Below are positions 12,459 through 21,647 of a stretch of 64,000 nt of DNA, piece by piece. The DNA lies in NCBI RefSeq assembly GCF_000143415.4, contig NW_003314274.1:2605859-2669858 (forward strand), in the 5' to 3' direction. Every line of letters begins with the position of its first letter. The stretch's first letter is position 1. The position numbers and the translations under genes are program-made. The DNA is from Selaginella moellendorffii. Taxonomy: Eukaryota > Streptophyta > Lycopodiopsida > Selaginellales > Selaginellaceae. The notes beneath the pieces were generated by a model. The model was not told the DNA's origin, made no database searches, and saw only the letters and a program-made list of their open reading frames with translations.

Positions 12459-15400
12459 TGTTCGATGCTTAAGCATGTTGTTCGATCATGAGAATTTGTG
12501 TTGAGGTGAGCCTATGTGAAGTTGTTGGTAGGAGGAAGTTGGTTGAGTCTTGAAAGTTTGCAATCCTGGACTGAGAGTCATTCTTTCTCTAGGATGGGAA
12601 ATTTTCCACAAATTTTCTTAGACTTTTCCAATGGCTGATCTATTGATCATTTTGTCCGAAAACCATTCCGTTTTTCGAAGGCCAGTACAAACTAGTGAAG
12701 AGGTTGGAGTTGACTTTGGTTGGCTTGAACCTTAGTAAATAGTTTGTATGATGCGGCCTGAAAGGGATGCTAACTTTTGGGGCTAAGGCAATTGAGTTGG
12801 ATAGAGTCTGGAGTTGGTGTAGAAAAGTGGCCGTCGCGCTTTTCTAAGAAAGGTGACTCTTATGCCTTTCTTTTGTAGCATTATGCTCGGTGGCAGGTTG
12901 CACCTTGCATTTCGCTAAGACTCTATGAGAGTAGTGAGCTCTCACTGATCTTGACTTGGTCTTGGTGGCCCTGCGCCTTGGCTAAGGATGGTGATGTCCA
13001 ACTTAGTTGTTTGAGGTTGAGATGTTGGTACCCGTACTATAGCTTTGTCTATGAAGAGGTTGTGTACCAATATGAGTCCATCTCATGGTCTTCACTTTAG
13101 TTTCGACTGAGTGTTGATCATGCATAGCTAGCCTCTTCAAGGCATGCTCAGAGCTATTGACTAAATGCATTAGTGAGCTTATTGCAGTTGAGTTGGATTC
13201 GAGTGGTCATTTAGTTTGTGCTTGTCTATGAACTTTTATCTCGTACCTGAGGTATTACGTTTATATTGGATGAGTATATGATTCGATGATATGAGTTTAG
13301 TGTTGAGTCTTGTGAACGCAAGTTGAGGAGTGATTGTTAGTTCTCTTTTGCGACTAGTGATTACTTGTAGACTTTATCAAGGACCGTTGACACTTGCTTC
13401 GCTCGATGATGATTTAGCAGTGGTGGGCTTGCTTTACCGGATGGTGTTGCGGAGGATCGTGTCATTAGGCTGGCATGGTTTTTCCATGTTGGCATGTCAA
13501 TTCCTTTGTCGATATCATTTGGTTACGTTTGGTCTATAATGTTGGATTTCATTGAGTCTTGGACGTGGTGATTCACTCCTTGAGGAAGTGTTATCCGTGA
13601 CTGAGTATTGTTGAGAAATTGGTCTTGGATACTGAGTAAAGTATCTCCAACTTTGATTAGCTTGGTTGCTAGAGAGTTTTGAGTGGTGATTCACTCTTGC
13701 TTTCTGCTAGCTTTGTTCTGTTGTTGATGGCATTGAAGTGATGCCTTGTCATTGACATTATTGAGGTTGAGATTCAAAGTGAAATGAGATGTCTCTCCTT
13801 AGGATTGATATTGAGTTTCATTAGGCTTGATGAAGATAGTGTTGATGATTTGGTTGTAACTCTATGTTATTGGCATTCATGCATTTGCTAGTTAGCAATT
13901 GTATTGACATTCAAATGAACTGAGTGGCAAGTATGAGTTAGTTGTGTTCTAGATAAGATTGTTTAGCAGGGGTTGAGCTTTAGTTTTTCCTTGAAAAGTG
14001 ATTCAGTCGTGAACTATGCTAACTCTACAAGCGGAAGAGTTAGTGATCGACATTGGGAAGTTTGAATCCTTATTGGGTTTGAATTGGACTATATTGATCA
14101 TTGATGATTCCCTTGTGCTTGTTCCGAAGTGAGTTATGTCTTGCTATAGATGGATTCACGGAGGATCGTTTAGTGATCACTTGTTGAGCATAGCTCCATT
14201 GTGCTTAACTTTTGGATTGATGCAGAAATGCTCTTTATTAGCTTTGGCATTATGAAGTTTGGCTTATGGATGTGTTGAAGAAGACATTGTGGATTGCACC
14301 ATAATTTCTTCTTTAGCATTGAAGTTAGCTTCTATGAGACTCGTGATCATTATTAAGCAAGACTTGGCTATAGGCTTCTTCGAGCTTTGGTTCTTTGAGT
14401 TTTATGCTCATTGTTCCATTTGTTAGAAGTTGTTGGGGAAGGCATTTTTGGCTCTTTAGCTTCGATGTTGAAGTTAGTATTTGCATCTAGCAATCATTGG
14501 TGATGATTGACTATCATCTAGGATAATTGATTATCCTTGTCGAAGGTTTTGCTTGATTATCGTTGATGTAGAATGATTTGCTATTCTTCGGAATGGTGGA
14601 TTCCTTCTTAAACGGTGATTTTGCATCTCTTTATTGATAAAATGATTGATGATCTTTCATGATGGTTAGTTGTTCTCTTTGATAGCTTATGGCTTTTTGC
14701 AATACCACATGTTCTTTGTGGTTTGCTTTGGTTTGGTCTCTGGGGCTTGAGACATCAGTAGGATGTTGTTAACACTTGCTTAGGCAACTTGAGTTCCTTG
14801 GTGTTGTTGGCTAGGATCTATTCAGATTGGCTTTTGTGATAGTTGGCAGACATGAGAGTTTGTTGGTCTTACCACATTCATTCTCTTCTGTTGATTGTTG
14901 CTCGAGTTAGTTTTGATAGATTTGGATGTTATTTCCCTTGGGTGATACATTCGCGAGCATTGTGCTTGTTAGTCAATGATACTTTGTGTTCTTTGAGTTC
15001 TCTCAAGTAAGTTGTTGGCTTACTGTCTACTATCTTCGGTAGTTAAGTTTCATCATTGAGTTTCCTTGATAATATACTAGCTATTGAATGTTGTTGGATA
15101 GTGATTCCTATGTTTACCAATTATAGTGATCTTGGTGGTTCCTATACTGTAATACTAGTTTATCGGATGATAACTTATTTGGAATACTTTTGTGTTCTAA
15201 TCTAAGCTATATTCACTGGTAATTAAGCTTCTCAGATATCATTGTCTCTGACTTTGATATTGTCCATTTATTGCTCTTTGAGTTTGGGCCAGTATAGGCA
15301 GATTGGCTTCGGCACTTCATGTGCATGGTGAAATCTCTAGTCATGGGGTAGCTACTGTCGACTGGTCACATAACCCGCCTCTCTATCGATGTTCCTTATT

Positions 15401-15811
15401 TCGGTGAAAGGGCGTGACCGTGTAAACAACTCTAAACTGCCTGTTGATAGTAGTCTATCTAAACCTTACCGACGGGTTTGGTTTCTTTGCTCAGGAGGGT
15501 TGGGGCCTCTGGCTTCTCTCTCTATGTCTCTACGGGCAGGGGCATATCACACTTTTGTACGCTGGGTGACTCCCAGAGCAGCAAGGGTGGCTGACTCCGT
15601 TGGTCATTTCCTTGTCGGCGACGGCCGGAAGGTGTCTGAGCTGGTAGCGCATCCGCGTTAGACAAAGAGGTTGCCTCCTAACTCATTTAAGTTGGTGCAT
15701 TTCTCACATAGTGTGAGTACCGTGAACTTTTTTCTGGAGTTGTTTCCTTGGCAGTATTCTAGACTCGAGTATGCATCGACGAGGATGTCGATCTTCCCAA
15801 GGGGGGGAGAG
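12459..15811 (+). mobile_element. B-family internal region, non-coding (LARD-like), left arm
   Basis: A 3.35-kb internal region with no gag, protease, RT or integrase motif in any frame. It ends in a polypurine tract (AAGGGGGGGAGA, 15,799-15,810) directly before an LTR, the layout expected for an LTR retrotransposon. Compared with the right arm and the 49-54 kb copy, about 1.3 kb just after the first LTR is missing here. A 90-codon frame at 15,389-15,661 is kept in both arms but resembles no retroelement domain. I infer a large non-autonomous derivative mobilised in trans. Confidence 0.65.
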
Positions 15812-16308
15812 TGTCGCGAATGTGACTTTAGGTATCAAAAGTTACCTGTCGACCAGTCCTTACGGACACTCTTACCTTATTGCCACGATGGCAGGAGGTC
15901 GGTATTGCTGGACCTTTTATCAGCCCCTCTTGTTCAAGTGTTAGTAAACTGGGCTTTGCATCTGTACTTGGCCGGATGAGCATAAGGACGGAATTCCTAA
16001 GTGTCTATTCAGCCAAGCATACTTGGCCTGGCTTTTTAGTTCTCTTTTGCTCTGTCTTGCACTGGCTTGACAAGAACCCTCGCGTATTGAGATTGGTCCC
16101 TCAATATCGCTACATGATAGCTTACCGTGTCTGCCAAACACCCTCGCTATCATGCCCTTTGTGTTAGTCTCATTTCGGTCCCAAATGCTATTTATGGAAA
16201 GTGTCCAGATTTGCTCATTTGGCACATCTACGGAATGTAGAGATCGTCCTGAACACAATGGTGTTCGTCCCATGTCCAAATTCGCAATCTAAGGACATTC
16301 CATATTTA
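15812..16308 (+). repeat. B-family LTR (L2), 3' LTR of the left B element
   Basis: A 497-bp LTR preceded by the purine tract and starting TGTCGCGAATGTGACTTT. It ends CATATTTA and is followed directly by the H/A-type LTR, without a matching target-site duplication around the left B element. Confidence 0.75.
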
Positions 16309-16360
16309 GTAAGTTTCGAGCTTGTCCCAGAGACTAACTCCTAATACTAAGGGAGGCTTG

Positions 16361-16430
16361 GGGTGAAAGCCCAAAGCGTGTGTTCCTCAAGGGGGGGGGG
16401 GCTGTGGGGGGTTCCAAATGTATAGTAGGG
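16361..16430 (+). promoter_or_regulatory. Conserved LTR core (19-nt box + TATAGTAGGG)
   Basis: GGGTGAAAGCCCAAAGCGT is followed 60 nt later by TATAGTAGGG with a G-run between. The same arrangement recurs in the F LTRs (19,972-20,040 and 52,985-53,053), the G solo LTR (minus, 24,207-24,130) and the right H LTR (minus, about 25,420-25,347). The order is kept although the surrounding LTR sequences differ. I infer a core promoter or RNA signal. Confidence 0.45.
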
Positions 16431-16825
16431 ATAGTGGGTAGGTCGGGCATGGCCGACCAACCTGAGGCATAGTCTAGCTCCCGCTTGCGTGCCTGTCCTT
16501 GTTTTGCGTCCGGCTTGGGTCTAAGCCCAAGTTCCATTCCATGCTAGCTGGTGGAGTACCCATACTCTCACGTTAGGCCATTGGTATGCCGAAATAGCGC
16601 CAGACTCCGTTTGGCTCCGTTTTGCGTGCTGGTCCTGGCATTGGGATGCTGGTTGCTCTAGGACTGTTCCAAGTCGCTCCGGGCCCCTGTCCCTTCGCTC
16701 CTTGGGCTATATGCTTGGGAGTTGCTCCGTGGTCCAGTTCCATCATTCCTTGGCATCACGCTTGGGAGTTTGGCACCGTTCCTTCGTTCAGTGGCCCAAG
16801 GCCCTGAACCTCGGGTTCCTGTGGA

Positions 16826-16874
16826 CACGTGGCATGGACACGTGGCATGTGACACGTGGCATCTGTCACGTGGC
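16826..16874 (+). promoter_or_regulatory. Array of four G-box/ABRE-like motifs
   Basis: CACGTGGC occurs at 16,826, 16,839, 16,853 and 16,867, spaced 13-14 bp apart. Mirrored copies lie in the right-arm LTR at about 24,902-24,952. CACGTG/ACGTGGC is the plant G-box and abscisic-acid response core bound by bZIP and bHLH factors. Clustering at regular spacing in an LTR suggests an inducible enhancer; that is inference. Confidence 0.5.
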
Positions 16875-16906
16875 ACAAAGAGGGTTTAGGTTCCGCTTCA
16901 TGGTGT

Positions 16907-16933
16907 TATCCTATGGTAAATCACCATAGGATA
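16907..16933 (+). other. Perfect 11-bp-stem hairpin near LTR end
   Basis: TATCCTATGGT and ACCATAGGATA are separated by five bases, 25 bp before the LTR end. The stem is unchanged in gypsy A (17,579-17,605, different loop) and in the right arm (24,844-24,870). It may be an RNA structure in R/U5. Confidence 0.5.
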
Positions 16934-16958
16934 AAGGGTCAAAACCACGTGCGCTACA

Positions 16959-17185
16959 GTTGGTATCAGAGCAAATGGCACGGGTTCGATTCCCATTGAT
17001 TAGTGGCTACTTAAAAGTATAATATACCCTTGAGCAAGGTATATTCCTACCCCTAAATTTGAAATCGTACGTATTGGGCATCCATGCGTATGTCCTTCCT
17101 CTTGTGTGGAGTATCCACGGACGAAGGTATCCACCGTGGGACTGCGGTACGGGTGGATGACTAGTTGCCTCACATGGAATAGCTA
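16959..17185 (+). mobile_element. TRIM-type leader of element H, left arm
   Basis: The primer-binding site TTGGTATCAGAGC is followed by the same leader found inside the complete TRIM at 20,232-20,908 (GGCACGGGTTCGATTCCC and onward). It is cut at AGCTA by the start of a G-family LTR. The tRNA-like phrase GGTTCGATTCCC is part of the leader, not of a tRNA gene. Confidence 0.7.
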
Positions 17186-17570
17186 TGTAAGGAACCGACT
17201 CCCCGAGATGTCGTAGGCTAAAGGATCCCTAAAAGCTTGACCAAAATGACAAAGAGTTCATCGGATGGGACCAAGTCGAGGATCGAGTCCAAGACCGACT
17301 CTAGGACCGAGTTCGAGATAGAGTCCGGAATCGAGTCTGAGACCGACTCGGGGACCAAGTTCGAGTCCGAGTTCGAGACCGAGTTCGAGACGGAGTCCGA
17401 GATCCGAAATCGGGTCCGAGACCGAGTCCGAGGTCGAGTCCGAGGTCGGGTCCAAGATCGGGTCCGAGATCGAGTCTGAGATCGAGTCCGAGACCGAATC
17501 CGAAGTCGGATCCGAAATCGGGTTCGAGATTGAGCCAGAGACTAAGTCCAAATACTAATACGGGTCAAGG
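17186..17570 (+). repeat. G-family LTR, truncated copy (left arm)
   Basis: Begins TGTAAGGAACCGACTCC right after AGCTA and runs into the GAGTCCGAG minisatellite. It stops at GGGTCAAGG (17,570), where it is joined to the LTR end of gypsy A. It is the same length (385 bp) as the matching part of the right-arm solo LTR, so the G insertion predates the inverted duplication. Confidence 0.7.
17265..17550. repeat. GAGTCCGAG minisatellite in G LTR
   Basis: Short imperfect units (GAGTCCGAGACC, GAGTTCGAGACC and variants) repeated about 24 times. The open frames on both strands (acidic ES/ET on +, SDSISDP on -) come from the repeat lacking stop codons. Confidence 0.8.
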
Positions 17571-17645
17571 GCACGTGTTATCCTATGGTAGATCACCATA
17601 GGATAAAGGGTCAAAACCACGTGCGCTACATTTGGTATCGGAGCG
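17571..17645 (+). repeat. LTR end and primer-binding site of gypsy A
   Basis: The last 60 bp of an A-type LTR, ending GTGCGCTACA at 17,630, are followed by TTTGGTATCGGAGCG, which resembles the complement of the initiator tRNA-Met 3' end. The rest of the 5' LTR is missing at the palindrome junction. Confidence 0.7.
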
Positions 17646-17770
17646 ATTGTCTTAGTGATTCCTATCCAACTTTTGTCGGATTTTCTGACTCAAGTTGCAT
17701 ACGCAGAGACTTTTCTAGTAGATCCGAAGCGACCTGTGTAGGATTAGTTGGATAGCACCATTCGGTAAGA

Positions 17771-18853
17771 ATGTTGTATGCACGTTCAGTTACTGATAGA
17801 GGCATGCATGCAGCTAGCAGGATGGTGAAGAGGAACCGTGCTGATGACGCTGAAACCTCTAGACGGGCGAATCGAGAGGAGGAAACTCCTGCTAGAGATG
17901 CTGCGGAAGAGGCTGAGGCCAAGTTGGAAGAGGATGAGCCAAATGCTGCAGCACTGCAGCGCACGGCTCATGAAGTCGAGATCGAGAATTTGCGAAAGGA
18001 GATTTGCAAATTGAAGAAGGAGAACAAGAAGAGGAAGAAAGAAGTTGAGGCAGCTAAACCAGCTACGCCTAAGCAACCGGACTCCTCTTCAAGTTCTGAG
18101 GATGATGAAGTTCTGCAGCCGCCCCTGGTTGCACGAGTTTCAAAGTTCAAGCCTCCGAAACCACCCAATTTCAGAGGCATGCGGGACTATCAGGTTTTGG
18201 AAGACTGGGTCTACGATATGGAGAACTACTTCATAGCGGCAGACGTAGATGATCGTACAAAAGTTGCGTGTGCGCAATCCTTTCTCACCGATCATGCCAA
18301 AACTTGGTGGCGCCAGGTGTGTGCTGAAAAAGGGCAGACTAGAAGTTGGACCAAGATGCGGTCTCGTATCCGTAAGGAATACTTGCCGGATGATCTTGGT
18401 CTGAGACTTCACGCAGAGCTGCGGCGGTTAAAGCAGCGAGGGGACCTTATGCATTACGTTAATGCGTTTGCTCAGAAGCGCATTATGATTGCAAATATGA
18501 GTGATGAAGATGCTCGGAGTTATTTTCTAGAGGGTTTAAGTTCATTTTCTCGCAATGAGATTTTGAAGTTTAAGCCGAAGACTTACCTGGAGTGTAAGGA
18601 GGCAGCACAGCAAGTTGCCTTTAGTCACTCGCTCATGGAACAATATCAGCAACCTTATGCTGGTAACTCGGATAAGAATAGGAATTCTGGGAATAAGCAA
18701 GGTGATCGGAAACAAAGGGTGGAAGGTAGGTACTGCCCTGGTCTCACAAGCTACGGTGAATGAAGGTGGTGGTGGTTGGAGACCACCAGCAGCTTCTTCT
18801 GGTCCTAGGCCCTCTGTTCCTCCTCCTGGTGGGTACAAGCAGCAGCAACCTGC
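17771..18853 (+). pseudogene. gag: gag of gypsy element A (5' part, frameshifted)
   Basis: Encodes the structural Gag that packages element RNA. From about 17,822 the frame reads a basic and acidic N-terminus, a coiled-coil-prone stretch (around 17,960-18,050), then a retrotransposon Gag capsid domain (about 18,190-18,610) with W-rich core residues (AKTWWRQV, then YVNAF and YFLEGL). The frame ends early at 18,763. The next frame from about 18,725 continues with a proline/glycine-rich linker (PPPGGYKQQQP), so one indel near 18,720-18,735 broke it. The gene is then interrupted at CCTGC (18,849-18,853) by solo LTR F1. Removing F1 and one TSD copy (2,799 bp, divisible by three) leaves the linker in frame with the zinc knuckle at 21,690. 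Inactive as it stands. Confidence 0.8.
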
Positions 18854-19061
18854 TGTGAGACAGAAATCCCTAGGCCCCAAAGTGGAGCCGGAAGGGCGCC
18901 ACATGGTAGTGGCCGAAGCGAGAGCCAAACGAGCGTAACACGTTTGGACCAAAAGCTCCGACTTGAAAAGTCAAGAGCGGGAGTGGAACTCCCAACGAAG
19001 TGCTCAAGGAACGAGCACGAAGCAAGCAAAAGGCGAGGCTCCAAAAAGGGACCCAAAAGGA

Positions 19062-19975
19062 CCAACACATGACACGTGGGAGTGTCCGAAATGGACTCGA
19101 GTTGGAGTCCGAAGTGGAGTCCGAGATGGACCCGAGTTGGAGTCCGAAGTGGAGTCCGAGGTGGACCCGAGATGGACCCGAGTTGGAGTCCGAAGTGGAG
19201 TCCGAGATGGAGTCCGAGATGGAGTCCGAGATGGAGTCCGAGGTGGACCCGAGATGGACCCGAGTTGGAGTCCGAAGTGGAGTCCGAGATGGACCCGAGA
19301 TGGAGTCCGAGATGGAGTCCGAGATGGAGTCCGAGGTGGACCCGAGGTGGACCCGAAATGGAGTCCGAGATGGAGTCCGAGATGGACCCGAGATGGAGTC
19401 CGAGATGGAGTCCGAGATGGACCCGAGATGGACCCGAGATGGAGTCCGAGATGGAGTCTGAGATGGAGTCCGAGGTGGACCCGAGGTGGACCCGAAATGG
19501 AGTCCGAGATGGAGGAGTCCGAGATGGACCCGAGATGGAGTCCGAGATGGAGTCCGAGATGGACCCGAGATGGACCCGAGATGGAGTCCGAGATGGAGTC
19601 CGAGATGGACCCGAGATGGACCCGAGATGGAGTCCGAGATGGAGTCTGAGATGGAGTCCGAGGTGGACCCGAGGTGGACCCGAAATGGAGTCCGAGATGG
19701 AGTCCGAGATGGACCCGAGATGGAGTCCGAGATGGAGTCCGAGATGGACCCGAGATGGACCCGAGATGGAGTCCGAGATGGAGTCCGAGATGGAGTCCGA
19801 AGTCGAGACCGAGACCGGGACCGAGACCGGGACCGAGACCGAGACCGAGACCGAGATCGGGACCGAGACCGAGACCGAGGCCAAGGCCGAGACCGAGCCC
19901 TAGCCCGAGTCCGAGTCCGAATCCGAGTCCGAGTCCGAGTCCGAGTCCGAGTCCGAGTCCGGAGCCTGAGAGGGT
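19062..19975. repeat. Large minisatellite in F1 LTR (12- and 11-bp units)
   Basis: Alternating units GAGTCCGAGATG (12 bp) and GACCCGAGATG (11 bp), with higher-order blocks (the GGTGGACCCGAGGTGGACCC block returns at about 19,340, 19,480 and 19,660), grade into GACCGAGACC and GAGTCC runs. There are no stop codons in most frames of either strand, so very long frames (up to 386 codons on the minus strand) appear here that are not genes. The F2 counterpart is only about 350 bp. Confidence 0.9.
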
Positions 19976-20231
19976 GAAAGCCCAAAGCGTTCGTCTCCCA
20001 GACCCTGGGGGGTTTGGTGAGCCCCAAAAGTATAGTAGGGGGAGGACTGCAGTGGAGCCAGTTTGGCCAGGAAAGGCCAGTTTGGCCCAGGAAGGCCAGA
20101 CCCAGTGTTGGGTGATGAATTGACCACTGGGAAGTCCAAGATTAGAGTGAATACGGACCGACAAGCGGGGTAGCTTGGTGAAGTGTTCAAGAGCCGGCTC
20201 TAGTTCCCCCGGGAGATCGACTGGCCGATGC

Positions 20232-20908
20232 TGTAGCGCATGTGATCATGGGATGAGATTTGGATATACTGTCACCGTGGATCCTTGGAACCTTGGGAGA
20301 TAAATGGGGATAAAATAGCCACTAAGGGCTCTCTCATCAAGCAATTGCCCCTTTTCCAATTGGCTTAAGGGGAGAGAGATAAGGTGCGCTACAGTTGGTA
20401 TCGGAGCAAATGGCACGGGTTCGATTCCCATTGATTAGTGGCTACTTAAAAAGTATAATATACCCTTGAGCAAGGTATATTCCTACCCCTAAAAATTTGA
20501 AATCGTACGTATTGGGCATCCATGTGTACGTCCTTCCTCTTGTGTGGAGTATCCACGGACGAAGGTATCCACCGTGGGACTGCGGTACGGGTGGATGACT
20601 AGTTGCCTCACATGGAATAGCTGGTCTACACAATGGAAGGATTGGTAGATTGAGTGCGGAAATGGAGGTGCTGGTTCCCCTTGGCTTAGTAGAGGTTGTT
20701 AGTCAATAGTCAATGAGGACATTGACATCTCTGAAGGGGGGGTGAGTGTAGCGCATGTGATCATGGGATGAGATTTGGATATACTGTCACCGTGGATCCT
20801 TAGAACCTTGGGAGATAAATGGGGATAAAATAGCCACTAAGGGCTCTCTCATCAAGCAATTGCCCCTTTTCCAATTGGCTTAAGGGGAGAGAGATAAGGT
20901 GCGCTACA
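20232..20908 (+). mobile_element. Complete TRIM element, TSD GATGC
   Basis: A 677-bp terminal-repeat retrotransposon in miniature. Two 162-bp LTRs (20,232-20,393 and 20,747-20,908) start TGTAGCGCATG and end GTGCGCTACA, and differ at one base by my reading. The target duplication GATGC is at 20,227-20,231 and 20,909-20,913. The empty site is preserved in F2 (GGCCGATGCTCCCAG near 53,235). The PBS TGGTATCGGAGC is at 20,396-20,407 and a purine tract GAAGGGGGGGTGAG lies at 20,733-20,746. The 353-bp interior has no coding frame. It must have been copied by enzymes from another element; gypsy A, with the same LTR end and PBS type, is the obvious candidate. Confidence 0.92.
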
Positions 20909-21647
20909 GATGCTCCCAGTCCAAGTGTGGGTGGCACTACCTACTTGGATACCAGGCGTGGCTCAACGGAACCTCGCTCTAAGCCCATGGCTAGAGCACC
21001 TAAAGGCGATAAGTGGGGAGAGTACCCAGGTGGCTCGCGTAAGGCCACGGTGTTCCGAAATGTCGTCCCAAAGGCCCAGACTGTGGAAAGGAAGAGGAGC
21101 AGTCCTCTGGGGTAGTGACCAAGGACACAGTCGTGTGGTGAGGAAGTCCCAGAGGACCGTGGGACTTAGTGGTCGGGCCTGTGGGCCTCGATCCAGTGGC
21201 AGTGTTGGCAAACACGGCCAGGGGCAGAAAGGGACTTGGTAGGAACTGACAAAGGGACTTTGGGGAAGGCAATTCCCCAGGTCTGTGGGCATCCTAAGGA
21301 TGCTAAGGAGTGGATCTAGGATGACCACTCGTGGACACATGGCCCAGTCTTGGAGAGACAAGGTGGTGATGCAAGTGGTGTTGAACCACTAGTGCAGCAA
21401 AGGTGAATGGGCATGGCCTTAGCGTAACGGGCCGAGATGTCAGTGGTACCTTTGGGTGTCGGTCTCAGGACCGGACACGTGGAGCACTCGGACCAGGTGC
21501 AAGTGTTGAGTGGCATGGATGCCATTCTTGGGGCTAGCAAGTCCCAAGTCCTGAATTGGACTAATGGAGGTTGTGAATGAGACTCCTCCAAGTGGTCCGA
21601 GGTGTGGTTAAGTGACTAAAGTAGAATGGAAAAATTAGTCGCCTACA

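Larger units (their letters stand above)
16309..16958 (+). repeat. A-type LTR of chimeric element H, left arm
   Basis: About 650 bp ending GTGCGCTACA and followed by a tRNA-Met-like primer site (TTGGTATCAGAGC), so it acts as a 5' LTR. Its 3' end matches the LTR remnant of gypsy A (17,571-17,630) with one mismatch over the last ~56 bp. Inside are the core box GGGTGAAAGCCCAAAGCGT (16,361-16,379), TATAGTAGGG (16,421-16,430), four CACGTGGC motifs and a hairpin near the end. No TG start is evident; the 5' end may have been lost at the junction with the B LTR. Confidence 0.65.
18854..21647 (+). mobile_element. Solo LTR F1, TSD CCTGC, inside gypsy A
   Basis: A 2,794-bp LTR starting TGTGAGACAG and ending CGCCTACA, flanked by CCTGC at 18,849-18,853 and 21,648-21,652. 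Its boundaries match solo LTR F2 (52,429-53,974). It is enlarged by a roughly 0.9-kb minisatellite and by the TRIM at 20,232-20,908. It holds the LTR core box at 19,972 and TATAGTAGGG at 20,031. No internal domains remain, as expected after LTR-LTR recombination. Confidence 0.85.

Noticed and set aside
15389-15661. 90-codon frame kept in both B arms
   Set aside because: The arms are about 98% alike anyway, so preservation carries no weight, and no family resemblance is seen.
16975-17000. GGTTCGATTCCC as a tRNA T-arm
   Set aside because: No cloverleaf around it; it recurs in every TRIM leader just after the PBS.
17237-17551. ES/ET-rich small protein and its mirror at 24,226-24,540
   Set aside because: Repeat-derived frames in the G LTR minisatellite; no start context, no homologue.
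19062-19975. CRISPR-like array
   Set aside because: No unique spacers between units; eukaryotic minisatellite.
18805-20164. Very long open frames (275-386 codons) on both strands over the F1 LTR
   Set aside because: They overlap in several frames and encode only low-complexity SDSISDP, RTPSRTPS or WSPRWSPR. A stop-free 12/11-bp minisatellite explains them.
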